Below, in pieces: positions 51,442-60,369 of a stretch of DNA of 64,000 nt. Source of the stretch: Anaerolineae bacterium. GTDB lineage: Bacteria > Chloroflexota > Anaerolineae > Anaerolineales > Anaerolineaceae. The notes beneath the pieces are model-generated. The model did no database searches. It was not told the origin of the DNA and was given only the letters and a program-made list of their open reading frames with translations. The first letter of the stretch is position 1. Every line of letters begins with the position of its first letter. The position numbers and the translations under genes are program-made. The DNA lies in contig JABLWW010000001.1 of the NCBI GenBank assembly GCA_013178295.1, positions 1 through 64,000 on the forward strand, given 5' to 3'.

Positions 51442-52647
51442 ATGATACCAATGCGCCTGTTTGTGCAAACCGTCAAAGCTTATGGAGGGGTATTTCCTGT
51501 TCTTATCCGGCTAGCGCGGCGGGTTACATTGAGGTTGTTTGCTCATCTCCAGGGGGTTGTCAGCTTGTGGAGGCGCAAAACACGCATCTTGTTAATTGCG
51601 CCGGGTATTTCTGATGATGATCTGGCAGACCTGGCTGTGCGCAAAGCGTTTTATGTGCCGTCAATGGATTGGGAGATCCGCCACACTGAGGAGGTATCTC
51701 TGTTCGAGGTCGTCTCATCTGTGCCCATCTTGTATTTTGGTAATGTGCCAAAACTTGATAAGATGGCGGTTTACCGGTCGGCGACGTTTAACGTGGATTT
51801 TCGCCGCAATCCGATGGATGGCTGGGAATGGTGCAGTGTGTCGGAGTATTGTGCAGAGAGAGCGCCGGATTACAAAGCGGCGCAACAACGTTTTACGCGG
51901 CGGGTAGCGCTTTTGCGTGAAAAGGGGTTGAAACGTTGTTATGTGTTTGGCACAGGCCCTTCACTGGCAAAGGCATTAGATCGTGAGTGGGAGGACGGTT
52001 ATAAAGTGGTATGTAATACCATTGTTCGCGATAAGGAATTGTGGCAGCATCTCAAGCCGGATTTCATCGCCGCCGGTGATGCCATCTACCACTTTGGCTT
52101 CACAGAGCATGCCTGCGCTTTCCGCCGTGATTTGCGTGATCGCTTGGCGGAGACAGATACGCTGTTTGTTTATCCGGGACGCTTTCATGAACTGGTGAGT
52201 CGTGAATTTGACGCGTTTTCGGGACAACTGGTTCCGTTTCCGATTGGCTGGTATTGGGGGGTGAATGTTGACCTTACCCGCAATTTTTGTTTGCCGAATA
52301 TGAAGAATGTGCTTCCGTTGCTGTTATTGCCCCTGGCTTGCACGCTGGCGCGCCAGGTGTATTTGTGGGGGTTTGATGGCCGCGCTCCTAATGACGTGCT
52401 TTTCTGGTCAAATTCGCCGCGCCACAGCTACCCAGAGTACATGCCGCAGTTGCAGAGGGCACACCCGCGCTTTTTTGATCACCATGTGCCTGAGAAAGAC
52501 CCGGGCAGATATGTGCGCGATGTGCACGGCGACACGCTGGAGAATGCGTTGACGCTGGCAGAGCAGCAGGGGTGGCGTTTTGTTATGATGCACCCAAGCT
52601 GGACGCCAGTATTGCAGAAGCGGTATTGTGAAGGGAGGGATAGATGA
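51442..52647 (+). CDS. Uncharacterised DUF115-like protein of the polysaccharide locus
   Basis: 401 residues, not a standard glycosyltransferase. The centre (about 170-340) has VFGTGPSLAKALDREW, where GTGPSL recalls the GxGPSL motif of DUF115/MptE-like proteins, then DFIAAGDAIYHFGF and VYLWGFDGRAPND. Proteins of this group act on nucleotide- or pterin-diphosphate substrates or assist glycosylation. The N-terminal 150 residues are not recognised. Operon context (FkbM before, GT4 after, one-base gap) suggests a role in assembling or modifying a polysaccharide unit. Confidence 0.75.
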   Translation: MIPMRLFVQTVKAYGGVFPVLIRLARRVTLRLFAHLQGVVSLWRRKTRILLIAPGISDDDLADLAVRKAFYVPSMDWEIRHTEEVSLFEVVSSVPILYFGNVPKLDKMAVYRSATFNVDFRRNPMDGWEWCSVSEYCAERAPDYKAAQQRFTRRVALLREKGLKRCYVFGTGPSLAKALDREWEDGYKVVCNTIVRDKELWQHLKPDFIAAGDAIYHFGFTEHACAFRRDLRDRLAETDTLFVYPGRFHELVSREFDAFSGQLVPFPIGWYWGVNVDLTRNFCLPNMKNVLPLLLLPLACTLARQVYLWGFDGRAPNDVLFWSNSPRHSYPEYMPQLQRAHPRFFDHHVPEKDPGRYVRDVHGDTLENALTLAEQQGWRFVMMHPSWTPVLQKRYCEGRDR

Positions 52648-52648
52648 T

Positions 52649-53848
52649 ATGGTACGGGTAAGACCTCTGCGTGTGGGCATTTATTTTAATGCCCGGCGCG
52701 AGCAGGGCGGTTTATACCAGTATGCAGTGTCGCTGGTGGATTGTCTTAACCGCTACGGGACAAGACATTGCTATGTGCTGTTTTATGCTGGCTTGAATGC
52801 TTTGCCGGTGCATCCGCAGGGTGAGAATTGGCAGGTGGTTTCACTGCCGCCTGACGCGGTTCGTCTGCGCATGGGGATAGAGGTAGGTTTGATGACTCTG
52901 GCGCGGTTGGGGCTTTATTTTCCACTAAAGGTTTTACCCTCTTTCCCGCAGGTGGATGCTGCACGTTTAGATGTCATGCTTTATGTTAAGCCTACCCTGC
53001 ATGTCTTTCAGTGGGATTATCCCTGTGTTTTTCCTGTCCATGATTTGCAACACCGTCTGCAGCCGCAGTTCCCGGAAGTGTCTGCTGGCGGGGAGTGGCG
53101 GCGGCGTGAATATCTTTATCGCAATGCCATCCCCAAAGCGCGCGCCATCCTGGTTGATTCTGAGACGGGCAAAGAGGATGTTTTGAGTTTGTATTCGGCT
53201 GATGCGCGGCATGTCTTTCCTCTCCCCTATATTGCTCCAGAGCACCTGCGGTCTGCCGATTTGACTTCATCCAGCCTCGAAGTTGTTCGGCAGCGTTATT
53301 GTTTGCCGCAAGAGTATCTTTTTTATCCGGCTTCCTTCTGGACACATAAAAATCATCTTCGTCTGCTGGAGGCTGTGTGTATCTTGCGCGAGCAGCATGG
53401 GGTATCAGCCCGACTGGTGCTGGCGGGTGGCAAACGCCACGATTATCCTAAAGTGCTGGAGCAGGTGCATCGTTTGGGGCTTTCTGAGCAGGTTTTCTTT
53501 CTGGGGTATGTGCCTGATGAGGATATGGAGGCGCTGTACCGGATGGCTTTTGCGCTGGTCATGCCCACTTTTTTTGGCCCGACCAATATCCCCGTGCTGG
53601 AAGCATGGGCATACGACTGTCCGGTGATTACCTCTGACCTGCGCGGCATTCGCGAACAAGTAGGCGATGCGGCGCTGCTGGTTGATCCGCAGCGCGCCGA
53701 ACAAATTGCAGAGGCGATTTTGCGTTTATACCGCCAACCCGATGTGCGCCAGACGCTGATTGATTTGGGCAAAAAACGGCTGCAATTGTGGAAGCCACAG
53801 CACTTTGCCAGCCGGCTGGAGGAAATCCTGGCTGAGGTCGCTCTATGA
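52649..53848 (+). CDS. Glycosyltransferase family 4
   Basis: GT-B glycosyltransferase of 399 residues. N-domain: GIYFNARREQGGLYQYAVSL; C-domain: LFYPASFWTHKNHLRLLEAV, VFFLGYVPDEDMEALYRMAF, and FGPTNIPVLEAWAYDCPVIT, the E-x7-E region of GT4. DLRGIREQVGDAALLVDP follows. The ATG at 52649 has AAGGGAGGG nine bases upstream and begins one base after the previous stop. The sugar added is unknown. Confidence 0.92.
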   Translation: MVRVRPLRVGIYFNARREQGGLYQYAVSLVDCLNRYGTRHCYVLFYAGLNALPVHPQGENWQVVSLPPDAVRLRMGIEVGLMTLARLGLYFPLKVLPSFPQVDAARLDVMLYVKPTLHVFQWDYPCVFPVHDLQHRLQPQFPEVSAGGEWRRREYLYRNAIPKARAILVDSETGKEDVLSLYSADARHVFPLPYIAPEHLRSADLTSSSLEVVRQRYCLPQEYLFYPASFWTHKNHLRLLEAVCILREQHGVSARLVLAGGKRHDYPKVLEQVHRLGLSEQVFFLGYVPDEDMEALYRMAFALVMPTFFGPTNIPVLEAWAYDCPVITSDLRGIREQVGDAALLVDPQRAEQIAEAILRLYRQPDVRQTLIDLGKKRLQLWKPQHFASRLEEILAEVAL

Positions 53849-54996
53849 GGACATACTGGTCGCATATCCCCGATTCATGGCGCAGCAGTGTGTTGGCATG
53901 GCTGGCAGGACGTCTGACATTGACACTGTGGGGGGCATTGTTGTTCTGGGCGGGTATGACCGTCAATCCCCGTCAGATCAATTACTATGAAATCGCACCC
54001 CGTCCCGAAGGATGGCAGGCAGCCCTGCTGGGTATCTGGACGATGTGGGATGGTATTCATTACCTGCGGATTGCCGAATTGGGCTATTTTGATTATCAGT
54101 TAACCGCTTTCTTCCCGCTCTACCCGTTGTTGGGGCGCTGGCTGGCAAAGCTGATGGGGGTTTCTACGCTGGCCGCGTTGGTATTGTTGAGCAGCCTGGC
54201 GTATCTGTTTGCCCTGTTTTTCCTGTATAAGATTGTGGAAGAGATTTATTCTGCACAGGTGGCGCGGACAGCGGTTTTTGTTGCGGCATTCTTCCCTACC
54301 GTTGTCTTCAATTTTGCCACGTATCCGATCTCGACTTCTTTGTTGTTGATTCTGATTGCCTGCTGGGCAGCGCTTAAGAGAAAGTGGTTTCTAGCGACGC
54401 TGGCGGGTTTTGCGCTGGCGCTAACACATGGCTCAGGTATGCCGTTGGCTGCCTTGCTGGCGTTTGAGGTGTTTGACTTTTTGCGCCGCAGCAAGGGAAT
54501 TGCCAGGTGGATGGTTTTGGCAACGCCGCTGGCACCTTTTATGGGGGTAACCGTGTATCTGGGCTGGCGTTTGGCGAGGGGATATCCCCCTTACTGGCAG
54601 GTGGTTGCCGAATTCCCATGGGAATCTGCAACGCAGATGCCATGGCAAACCCTGATGGATTTTCCCAATCTGCTGCGCTCTCCCAATCCGCTTACGGCTG
54701 CGGTGGATTTTATGCTCTTTTTGCTTGCTCTGATTACCATTGTGTGGGGAGTGGTGGGTCTGCGTCGCAGCCATCTGGTGTACCTGGTGGTTTTTGTTGT
54801 ATATATGCTCTTTTTTGTCAACACGGGCGAGCCTCTGGTGGGGTATACGCGTTATATCCTTCTGATGTTTCCGGTGTATGTGATCATCGCTTTGTGGGTG
54901 CAGAACCCGCAAGCTCGAAAAATCTGTTTTGCGGTGATGCTGGGGGTGAATTTGTTTATGTCCTGGTTGTTTTTCATGGGGTTATTTATTGGATAG
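53845..54996 (+). CDS. Mannosyltransferase-like GT-C membrane protein (PIG-V type)
   Basis: 383 residues with about ten membrane helices. The extracytoplasmic loop 1 holds WTMWDGIHYLRIAELGYFDY, matching the WD-x-x-HY/F catalytic-Asp motif of PIG-V-like dolichyl/polyprenyl-phosphate-mannose transferases, and FFPLYPLLGRWLAKL follows. It would add a sugar from a polyprenyl-phosphate donor on the outer face. Its start overlaps the GT4 stop by 4 nt (ATGA). Confidence 0.86.
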   Translation: MRTYWSHIPDSWRSSVLAWLAGRLTLTLWGALLFWAGMTVNPRQINYYEIAPRPEGWQAALLGIWTMWDGIHYLRIAELGYFDYQLTAFFPLYPLLGRWLAKLMGVSTLAALVLLSSLAYLFALFFLYKIVEEIYSAQVARTAVFVAAFFPTVVFNFATYPISTSLLLILIACWAALKRKWFLATLAGFALALTHGSGMPLAALLAFEVFDFLRRSKGIARWMVLATPLAPFMGVTVYLGWRLARGYPPYWQVVAEFPWESATQMPWQTLMDFPNLLRSPNPLTAAVDFMLFLLALITIVWGVVGLRRSHLVYLVVFVVYMLFFVNTGEPLVGYTRYILLMFPVYVIIALWVQNPQARKICFAVMLGVNLFMSWLFFMGLFIG

Positions 54997-55000
54997 CGCC

Positions 55001-55774
55001 ATGGCAGACTTCTCGCGTGTTAACATTCTTGGGGTTGGGGTCAGTGCGGTCAATATGGACCAGGTGATGACTGCAATGGAGGAATGGATCGGCAGACGTG
55101 AAAGCGCTTATATTTGTCTGGCGCCTGCACATGCCATTATGGGGTGTGTGGATGATGCCAGTTTGCGTCGTGTCTATAACCACAGCGGGCTGACGGTCCC
55201 CGATGGTATGCCGATTGCATGGTTATTGCGCTGGTGTGGACATTCCCATGTGGAACGTGTCTATGGACCAGACTTGATGATGGCAGTCTGTAAGCGTTCG
55301 GTGAAGGATGGCTGGCGGCACTATTTTTATGGCGGCGCCGAAGGGGTCGCTGAGCGGCTGATACAGAAACTGTTGTTGGTTTGTCCCGGTTTACAAGTCG
55401 CTGGCTGGGAAACGCCGCCGTTCCGTGCGGTCTCTGAGGAGGAGCGGCAGCAGACGGTTGCGCGGGTGCGGGCGGCGGGTGCGGATATTCTCTGGGTAGG
55501 GATTGGTTCACCGCGTCAGGAGCGCTGGATGGCGGAACATGTTCACCTTCTGGATGTGCCTGTGTTGGTGGGGGTTGGCGCAGCGTTTGATTTTCTTTCT
55601 GGCTGCAAACCGCAGGCGCCGCGCTGGATGCAGCGCAGTGGGTTGGAGTGGTTGTTCCGCCTGTGCAGTGAGCCGCGCCGTCTGTGGCGCAGATATTTGC
55701 TGGGTTACCCGCGTTTTGTTGCCTTGCTTTTCTTGCAATGGATGCGCTTAAAGCGGTATCCTATAGAAGATTGA
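55001..55774 (+). CDS. WecG/TagA/CpsF family glycosyltransferase
   Basis: 257 residues, the family length. Family landmarks: GVSAVNMDQVMTAMEEWI, LAPAHAIMGC, SGLTVPDGMPIAWLLRWCG with the catalytic-type Asp, RVYGPDLMMAVC, YFYGGAEGVAERL, and VGIGSPRQERWMAEH. These enzymes add the second sugar (often N-acetylmannosaminuronate or ManNAc) to a lipid-linked carrier. An earlier TTG at 54989 overlaps the previous gene; the ATG at 55001 is preferred but its ribosome binding site is weak. Confidence 0.92.
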   Translation: MADFSRVNILGVGVSAVNMDQVMTAMEEWIGRRESAYICLAPAHAIMGCVDDASLRRVYNHSGLTVPDGMPIAWLLRWCGHSHVERVYGPDLMMAVCKRSVKDGWRHYFYGGAEGVAERLIQKLLLVCPGLQVAGWETPPFRAVSEEERQQTVARVRAAGADILWVGIGSPRQERWMAEHVHLLDVPVLVGVGAAFDFLSGCKPQAPRWMQRSGLEWLFRLCSEPRRLWRRYLLGYPRFVALLFLQWMRLKRYPIED

Positions 55775-55775
55775 T

Positions 55776-57188
55776 ATGTTTAGACGTTTCTCCGCAAATT
55801 TTGCTGTTATTTCTATATTTGCTGATGCCCTGATTATGGCGCTTTCTCTTTACCTTTCGGTAAAACTGCGCAACTTTTTCAGTTTTCTCCCATTTGTCAA
55901 GTTTATTCCCATTCAGGTAACCCTTCCGATTGGCTTTTTCTTTCTTTTCCCGCTCATCTGGGTCAGCATTTTTCTGCTCTTTGCATTGTATGACGGGCGG
56001 CGCAACCTGCGCATTGTGGACGAGCTGACCAGCCTGACGCTGGGGACGCTGCTGGCAAGCGTTTCCATGGCGGGCGTGCTGTATTTTTCGCTGCGCGAGG
56101 TCTCCCGTTTTCTGTTCCTGTTTTTTGTTGCGCTGGCATATTTTCTTATGCTGTTGTGGCGGCTGGTTTACCGCATGGTCTACCGCTACCGCTTGATTGA
56201 GGGGCTGCACAAACGGCGTGTCTTGATTGTGGGTGCGGGAGAGGTAGGGGTGAGGCTGGGAAAGCAGATAGAACAGCGCGGCGATTTTGGGCTGGAACTG
56301 GTGGGGTATCTGGATGACCGGCATAAGAGCCGCGAATATGACATCGAGATCATGGGGAGGATGGAAGAAGTCCGTTCTATTATTCAGGCGTATCAGGTGG
56401 ATGATGTAGTTCTGGCGCTGCCGCGCGCTGCCGAAGACCGTCTCAACCGTCTGGTCAGCAATCTGCACGATCAGCCGGTGCGTGTGTGGGTGCTGCTGGA
56501 TTACTTTGCGCTCAGTCTGCACCATGCCGAGGTGTGTGAATTTGCCGGTATTCCCATGCTCGATTTGCGTGCGCCGGCTTTGGATGAGTATCAGCGCATG
56601 ACCAAACGTGCCTTTGACCTGTTGATCACCCTGCTGCTGATGCCCCTGGCGCTGCCTCTCATGGCGTTGATCAGCCTGGTGATCTGTTTGGACAGCCCTG
56701 GCGGCGTCTTCTATAAACCCTGGCGGGTGGGGGAGAATGGGAAGCTGTTTCGCATGTATAAGTTTAGAACGATGGTTGCTAATGCGGATCAGATGCGCCA
56801 TCTTGTCGAGCGGCGGGATGCCGAGGGGCGGGTGATTCATAAGGTGCCCGATGACCCGCGCGTGACGCGGGTGGGGAGGTTTTTGCGCCGCTCCAGCCTG
56901 GATGAACTCCCGCAGTTATTTAATGTGCTTCGGGGAGAAATGAGTCTGGTCGGTCCGCGCCCCGAAATGCCCGATTTGGTGGAGAAATATGATCTGTGGC
57001 AGCGTAAGCGGTTTGCCGTTCCACAGGGGATGACGGGCTGGTGGCAGATCGGCGGGCGTAGCGATCACCCTATGCACCTTCATACTGAGGAGGATTTGTA
57101 TTATGTCCAGAATTACAGCATCTGGCTGGATATACAAATCCTGGTGAAAACGGTGTGGGTTGTCTTGCGCGGCAAAGGAGCCTATTAG
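55776..57188 (+). CDS. Polyprenyl-phosphate sugar-1-phosphate transferase (exopolysaccharide initiation)
   Basis: Membrane enzyme that loads the first sugar-phosphate on undecaprenyl phosphate; 470 residues. Four N-terminal helices (1-125), a CoA-binding-like Rossmann region ([18 protein letters not shown], about 146-260), another helix (about 285-310), and the catalytic bacterial transferase domain with [56 protein letters not shown] and [20 protein letters not shown]. All key residues are present. Last gene of the right arm. Confidence 0.96.
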   Translation: MFRRFSANFAVISIFADALIMALSLYLSVKLRNFFSFLPFVKFIPIQVTLPIGFFFLFPLIWVSIFLLFALYDGRRNLRIVDELTSLTLGTLLASVSMAGVLYFSLREVSRFLFLFFVALAYFLMLLWRLVYRMVYRYRLIEGLHKRRVLIVGAGEVGVRLGKQIEQRGDFGLELVGYLDDRHKSREYDIEIMGRMEEVRSIIQAYQVDDVVLALPRAAEDRLNRLVSNLHDQPVRVWVLLDYFALSLHHAEVCEFAGIPMLDLRAPALDEYQRMTKRAFDLLITLLLMPLALPLMALISLVICLDSPGGVFYKPWRVGENGKLFRMYKFRTMVANADQMRHLVERRDAEGRVIHKVPDDPRVTRVGRFLRRSSLDELPQLFNVLRGEMSLVGPRPEMPDLVEKYDLWQRKRFAVPQGMTGWWQIGGRSDHPMHLHTEEDLYYVQNYSIWLDIQILVKTVWVVLRGKGAY

Positions 57189-57195
57189 GAACGAA

Positions 57196-57221
57196 TCTTG
57201 CAGTGCAAGATAGGATATAAT
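57196..57221 (+). promoter_or_regulatory. Promoter with palindromic operator before the lipoprotein gene
   Basis: TATAAT (57216-57221) is preceded by TCTTGCA-G-TGCAAGA, a perfect 7-bp-arm palindrome at 57196-57210 that overlaps the -35 region. This suggests separate, regulated transcription of the downstream lipoprotein gene after the polysaccharide operon. The leader to 57313 would be about 85 bases. Confidence 0.55.
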
Positions 57222-57312
57222 CGTTAAGCGACTGTTAATCATCTCCTGATCTTTCATGGATATTCGCAACACAGCGGTAAAAAGGCAGTTCATCATTGTT
57301 GGGAGGGTTGGG

Positions 57313-58050
57313 ATGTTTCAGAGGATACTTCTTGTCTTTGTCAGTTTTCTTCTTCTTGCGTGCACGCTGACTTCTTTGCTTTCGAGTGCGCCGCAAGGGG
57401 AACTGCCGACAGCCATCCCTTTTGAAAGTGGTGTTGGCGTTGAATTGCCATCTCAGGTGTGCCCAACCTGTCCGCCAAGCAATTGCCCGCCATGCAATGC
57501 GGCTTCCCCTTCCGTTGTTGCTACGCTGACTTCACCGCCAACGGAGACGCCGCTGCCCACCAACACGCCGCTGCCGACAGCTACCCCGCTGCCAAGCGAG
57601 ACGCCGGTCGTTGTTCTGCCTACGGCGGCTCCTCCGATAGCCCAGCCTACCAGTACTGCCACCGAAAGCGCCAAACCGTATCAGCTGCATCCGGGTGACC
57701 CATTTTACCTGCAGAATTTTGCCCGCTCAGAGCAGGGCTGCAACTGGATGGGGGTTGCGGGGCAGGCGTTTGATCTGAATGGCGCGCCGGTCAAAAACCT
57801 GGTGACGGTTATCGAGGGTACCCTGAACGGGATACCAGTTGACGCGGTGGGGCTGACGGGTAGCAACCCTGCTTACGGTCCTGGCGGGTATGAGATTGTT
57901 CTCAGCCGCAAACCGCTGGCTTCAACGCGCACCCTGCGCATCACACTGTATGGTCTGGATGGCAAACCTCTTTCTGACCCAATTGCTTTTGATACGCTTG
58001 CGGATTGCAGCCACAACCTGGTGATTATCAACTTCAATCGGGTGAGGTGA
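57313..58050 (+). CDS. Lipoprotein with Cys-rich and Thr/Pro-rich linker and conserved C-terminal domain (paralogue of 4534-5349)
   Basis: 245 residues. Signal peptide with lipobox FLLLAC (Cys at 17), then a cluster VCPTCPPSNCPPC with two CxxC-like pairs (about 50-61), a linker of TPLPT-type repeats (about 65-120), and a C-terminal domain (about 125-245). The domain shares C-W-GV-GQ, YGPGGYE, LSDPIAFDT, DC and LVIINF with the protein at 4534-5349, in the same order and spacing. GGGAGG lies six bases before this ATG; an upstream ATG at 57256 would bury the signal peptide. Function unknown; probably surface-exposed. Confidence 0.85.
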   Translation: MFQRILLVFVSFLLLACTLTSLLSSAPQGELPTAIPFESGVGVELPSQVCPTCPPSNCPPCNAASPSVVATLTSPPTETPLPTNTPLPTATPLPSETPVVVLPTAAPPIAQPTSTATESAKPYQLHPGDPFYLQNFARSEQGCNWMGVAGQAFDLNGAPVKNLVTVIEGTLNGIPVDAVGLTGSNPAYGPGGYEIVLSRKPLASTRTLRITLYGLDGKPLSDPIAFDTLADCSHNLVIINFNRVR

Positions 58051-58107
58051 GCGCCTCCAAGCGGTTTTTGCACCTATCAATTTTGTAGAGTCTGCCACTT
58101 TCTTTCT

Positions 58108-58127
58108 ACATTCGAATGTTCTATAAT
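58108..58127 (+). promoter_or_regulatory. Pilin promoter with perfect 12-bp palindrome
   Basis: ACATTCGAATGT (58108-58119), a perfect 12-bp palindrome, ends two bases before a perfect TATAAT (58122-58127). No good -35 box is seen; the palindrome fills the spacer, a position typical of a repressor site. Confidence 0.55.
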
Positions 58128-58154
58128 GGAATTTAGAAAGGAGGTGGTGCGTGC

Positions 58155-58301
58155 ATGGCTGATCGTGCGCTGGAAAGAGGGCAGGGGTTGGTTGAGTATG
58201 CATTGATTCTTGTTCTTATTGTAATTGTCGTGATTGTAGTTTTGGCTTTGATGGGCCCGGCGATAGGAAATGCCTATTCGAATATCATCAGCGCAATTTA
58301 G
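58155..58301 (+). CDS. Flp/Fap-type pilin (type IVb pilin subunit), 48 residues
   Basis: A short polar leader (MADRALERG) is followed by QGLVEYALILVLIVIVVI, the Flp pilin signature: processing after Gly, Glu five residues on, then one long hydrophobic helix; a short tail (about 33-48) ends the protein. Length fits Flp pilins. AAAGGAGGTG, a near perfect ribosome binding site, is nine bases before the ATG. No prepilin peptidase, ATPase or Tad assembly gene lies in the window, so assembly genes must be elsewhere. Such lone Flp pilins are common in Chloroflexota (general knowledge). Confidence 0.9.
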   Translation: MADRALERGQGLVEYALILVLIVIVVIVVLALMGPAIGNAYSNIISAI

Positions 58302-58311
58302 ACAAAAATAA

Positions 58312-58337
58312 CCCCCAGAGGGCAGTTGCTCTGGGGG
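58312..58337 (+). terminator. Hairpin after the pilin gene
   Basis: CCCCCAGAG and CTCTGGGGG form a perfect 9-bp stem with an 8-base loop, 10 bases after the pilin stop. The following bases CAAATTT give only a weak T-tract. Probable terminator. Confidence 0.65.
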
Positions 58338-58385
58338 CAAATTTGCGCCAGAGGTTTGTGCCTTTGACCTAACGTTTCAGCTGTG

Positions 58386-58406
58386 TTTGCGCTGACCCAG
58401 CGCAAA
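58386..58406 (-). terminator. Hairpin after the lipoprotein gene at 58411
   Basis: TTTGCGCT and AGCGCAAA form an 8-bp stem with a 5-base loop just past the stop of the leftward lipoprotein gene. No T-run follows on either strand, so termination efficiency is unclear. Confidence 0.4.
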
Positions 58407-58410
58407 TATC

Positions 58411-59004
58411 TTAGGGTGTGCTGATGGTTACCTGAACGACTGTTTTGTCGTTTGAGCGGCTGAGGGTAACGATTGCGGAGCGGTCAATTTTCTTATATTG
58501 CAGTACAGCTGCGTCGGCAGTCTCGACGCTCCCCACCTTCACCGCTTCCCAGCCGTTGGCTGGCATTTCGTTTTTGTAGAAGGCGATAATATCGCTAAAC
58601 GGATCAGGCGTCAGATAGGAGACAGCGCTGCTATCCGCGTAGAAATTTTCTTTAGTGCCACCCCATACGGGAATATCTTCTGGCTTACTCTGAGAGGCGT
58701 CCGGTTGGGGAAGCATGGCTTGCATAGTGGCTTGTAAATTCTCAGGGTTGTTCATCTCTGTGGGCATTAGCACCTCAAGCGTGCCTTGCAGCCCCTCAAG
58801 CGGCACTTCTGTTAACATTGCCTGAGCGGTGCTGGCAAGCCCCTCTGATCCTACTTCGGTTGCCAGCGCTTCGACGGTGGAAGCTGCCCCTTGTAGCTCC
58901 CTCAGGTTGTCTAGCTGTTTTCCCAGCCCTGAGGCGGGACATGCACAGGCGATCAACAGCAACATCAGCAATGCAATGACAAGGAGAATACCTTCGCGTT
59001 TCAT
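58411..59004 (-). CDS. Lipoprotein with coiled N-terminal part, unknown function
   Basis: 197 residues. Lipobox-type signal (LLLIACAC, Cys at about 20-22). Residues about 30-100 are a helical stretch of repeated A-L-E/T-E units (AASTVEALATEV, LASTAQAMLTEV, LQATMQAMLPQ). The C-terminal 85 residues look folded: IPVWGGTKENFYAD, YLTPDPFSDIIAFYKNEM and NGWEAVK resemble small extracytoplasmic domains with a fY...L...GW pattern. The start at 59004 has GGAGG seven bases upstream. It faces the pilin gene. Function unknown. Confidence 0.8.
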   Translation of the reverse strand: MKREGILLVIALLMLLLIACACPASGLGKQLDNLRELQGAASTVEALATEVGSEGLASTAQAMLTEVPLEGLQGTLEVLMPTEMNNPENLQATMQAMLPQPDASQSKPEDIPVWGGTKENFYADSSAVSYLTPDPFSDIIAFYKNEMPANGWEAVKVGSVETADAAVLQYKKIDRSAIVTLSRSNDKTVVQVTISTP

Positions 59005-59020
59005 GATAATACCTCCACGT

Positions 59021-60136
59021 TTACACACCTTGAAATTTGCTTAGCGCATGGATCACCCAGTCAATTTCGGTTTCGGTGAGGATGGGTGACATGTGCCCGA
59101 TACGAAAGATGGTATCCCTGAGCGGTCCCAGTCCGGTGGATATTTTGATATGGTGCTCCTCTGAGAGATACGCAACTAATTTGCCCGCTGGCACGCCCTG
59201 CGGAGCGCAGCCCGCGGTAATCACGGGGGTCATGAGATCATCAGGTGTAAAGGGCGGCAAGCCGATGCGCCTCAGCCCTTCACGCAGACGCAGCGCCAGT
59301 CGGCGGTAACGTTCCTGACGGTTTTCGATGCCCTCGGTTTGCAGGCTGATGAGGGCAGCGCGCAGCGCCATGACAGTGTGGGCGGTCATGGTGATGGGAA
59401 AGGGATGCCAGTCTGACCATTCGTTGGTGTAATAGCGCCAGGTTTGCAAATTAAGCAGAAACCCGTGTCCCTTGTTTGGATTGCGGTCAATGACTTCCCA
59501 CGCATAAGGGCTGACTGCAATCGGCGCCAAACCGGGCAGCGCCCCCAGACATTTTTGGGTGGCTGAGACGCACAGGTCAATGCCCCAGCCGTCCATATCA
59601 AAAGCCATGCTGCCCAGTGAAGATACGGCATCCACAATGTAGAGCAAGCCGTGTTGTTTGGCAAGTTGGCCGATTTCGACAATCGGGTTCAGAATGGTCG
59701 TTGAGGTTTCCAGGTGTACCACCGCGATGGCTTTTGCGTCCGGGTGGCTGCGGATGGCATCTGCAAAACTCTGCGGGTCAAGCGGTGTTCCCCATGCGCT
59801 TGCAACGGTGATCACCTGAAGGTTGTAGTTTTCGGCGATCAATTTTAACCGCTCGCCAAAAAAACCGTTGACGCCCACAATGATTTTTTCACCAGAGGAC
59901 AGGGCGCTGCCAATCGCGGCATCGTTGCCTGCGGTGCCGGGTCCAACAAGAAGAAAAACGTCTGCCTGTTGCGTGCCAAAGACAGGCTTGAGCATGGCGA
60001 TGGTTTCTTTGTATATCTGGGTAAATTCGGGCCCGTAGTGAACCCGTACAGGTTTTCCCATCTCGGCAAGGACTTGTTTTTCGGGCTGGATGGGTCCGGG
60101 GATCATCAAGAGCGAGTTATCATCTGATATTGTCAT
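59021..60136 (-). CDS. Class V PLP-dependent aminotransferase (alanine-glyoxylate aminotransferase-like)
   Basis: 371 residues. Fold type I aminotransferase of the serine-pyruvate/alanine-glyoxylate group: MIPGPIQPEKQVLAEMG opening, VGPGTAGNDAAIGSAL phosphate loop, VHLETSTTILNP, YIVDAVSSLGSMAFDMDGWG with the PLP Asp, and SATQKCLGALPGLAPIAVS with the Schiff-base Lys. In related bacteria this group takes part in glyoxylate, serine or purine catabolism; the exact substrate is not clear. An in-frame GTG at 60142 is an equally possible start. It is 16 bases upstream of the lipoprotein gene. Confidence 0.9.
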   Translation of the reverse strand: MTISDDNSLLMIPGPIQPEKQVLAEMGKPVRVHYGPEFTQIYKETIAMLKPVFGTQQADVFLLVGPGTAGNDAAIGSALSSGEKIIVGVNGFFGERLKLIAENYNLQVITVASAWGTPLDPQSFADAIRSHPDAKAIAVVHLETSTTILNPIVEIGQLAKQHGLLYIVDAVSSLGSMAFDMDGWGIDLCVSATQKCLGALPGLAPIAVSPYAWEVIDRNPNKGHGFLLNLQTWRYYTNEWSDWHPFPITMTAHTVMALRAALISLQTEGIENRQERYRRLALRLREGLRRIGLPPFTPDDLMTPVITAGCAPQGVPAGKLVAYLSEEHHIKISTGLGPLRDTIFRIGHMSPILTETEIDWVIHALSKFQGV

Positions 60137-60369
60137 GGGCACCGTTTTTTTATTTCTATCATATCACGTTTTTTCTTTGTCCTCTAACGGCTTCGCTCTG
60201 TTGTATTTTTGTGTACAGGGTGTAATAATCATATTGACTTCACAATCCTGCTGTGGGAACTGTGGGTAGGAGGAAAAGGTGCGCATCGATGTGAATAAAC
60301 GATGCCGCATGCGGCAAAGATTTGTTTTAGATGCGAAGCGTAAAGCAGAGTGGTGCAAGTATAGGCGCA

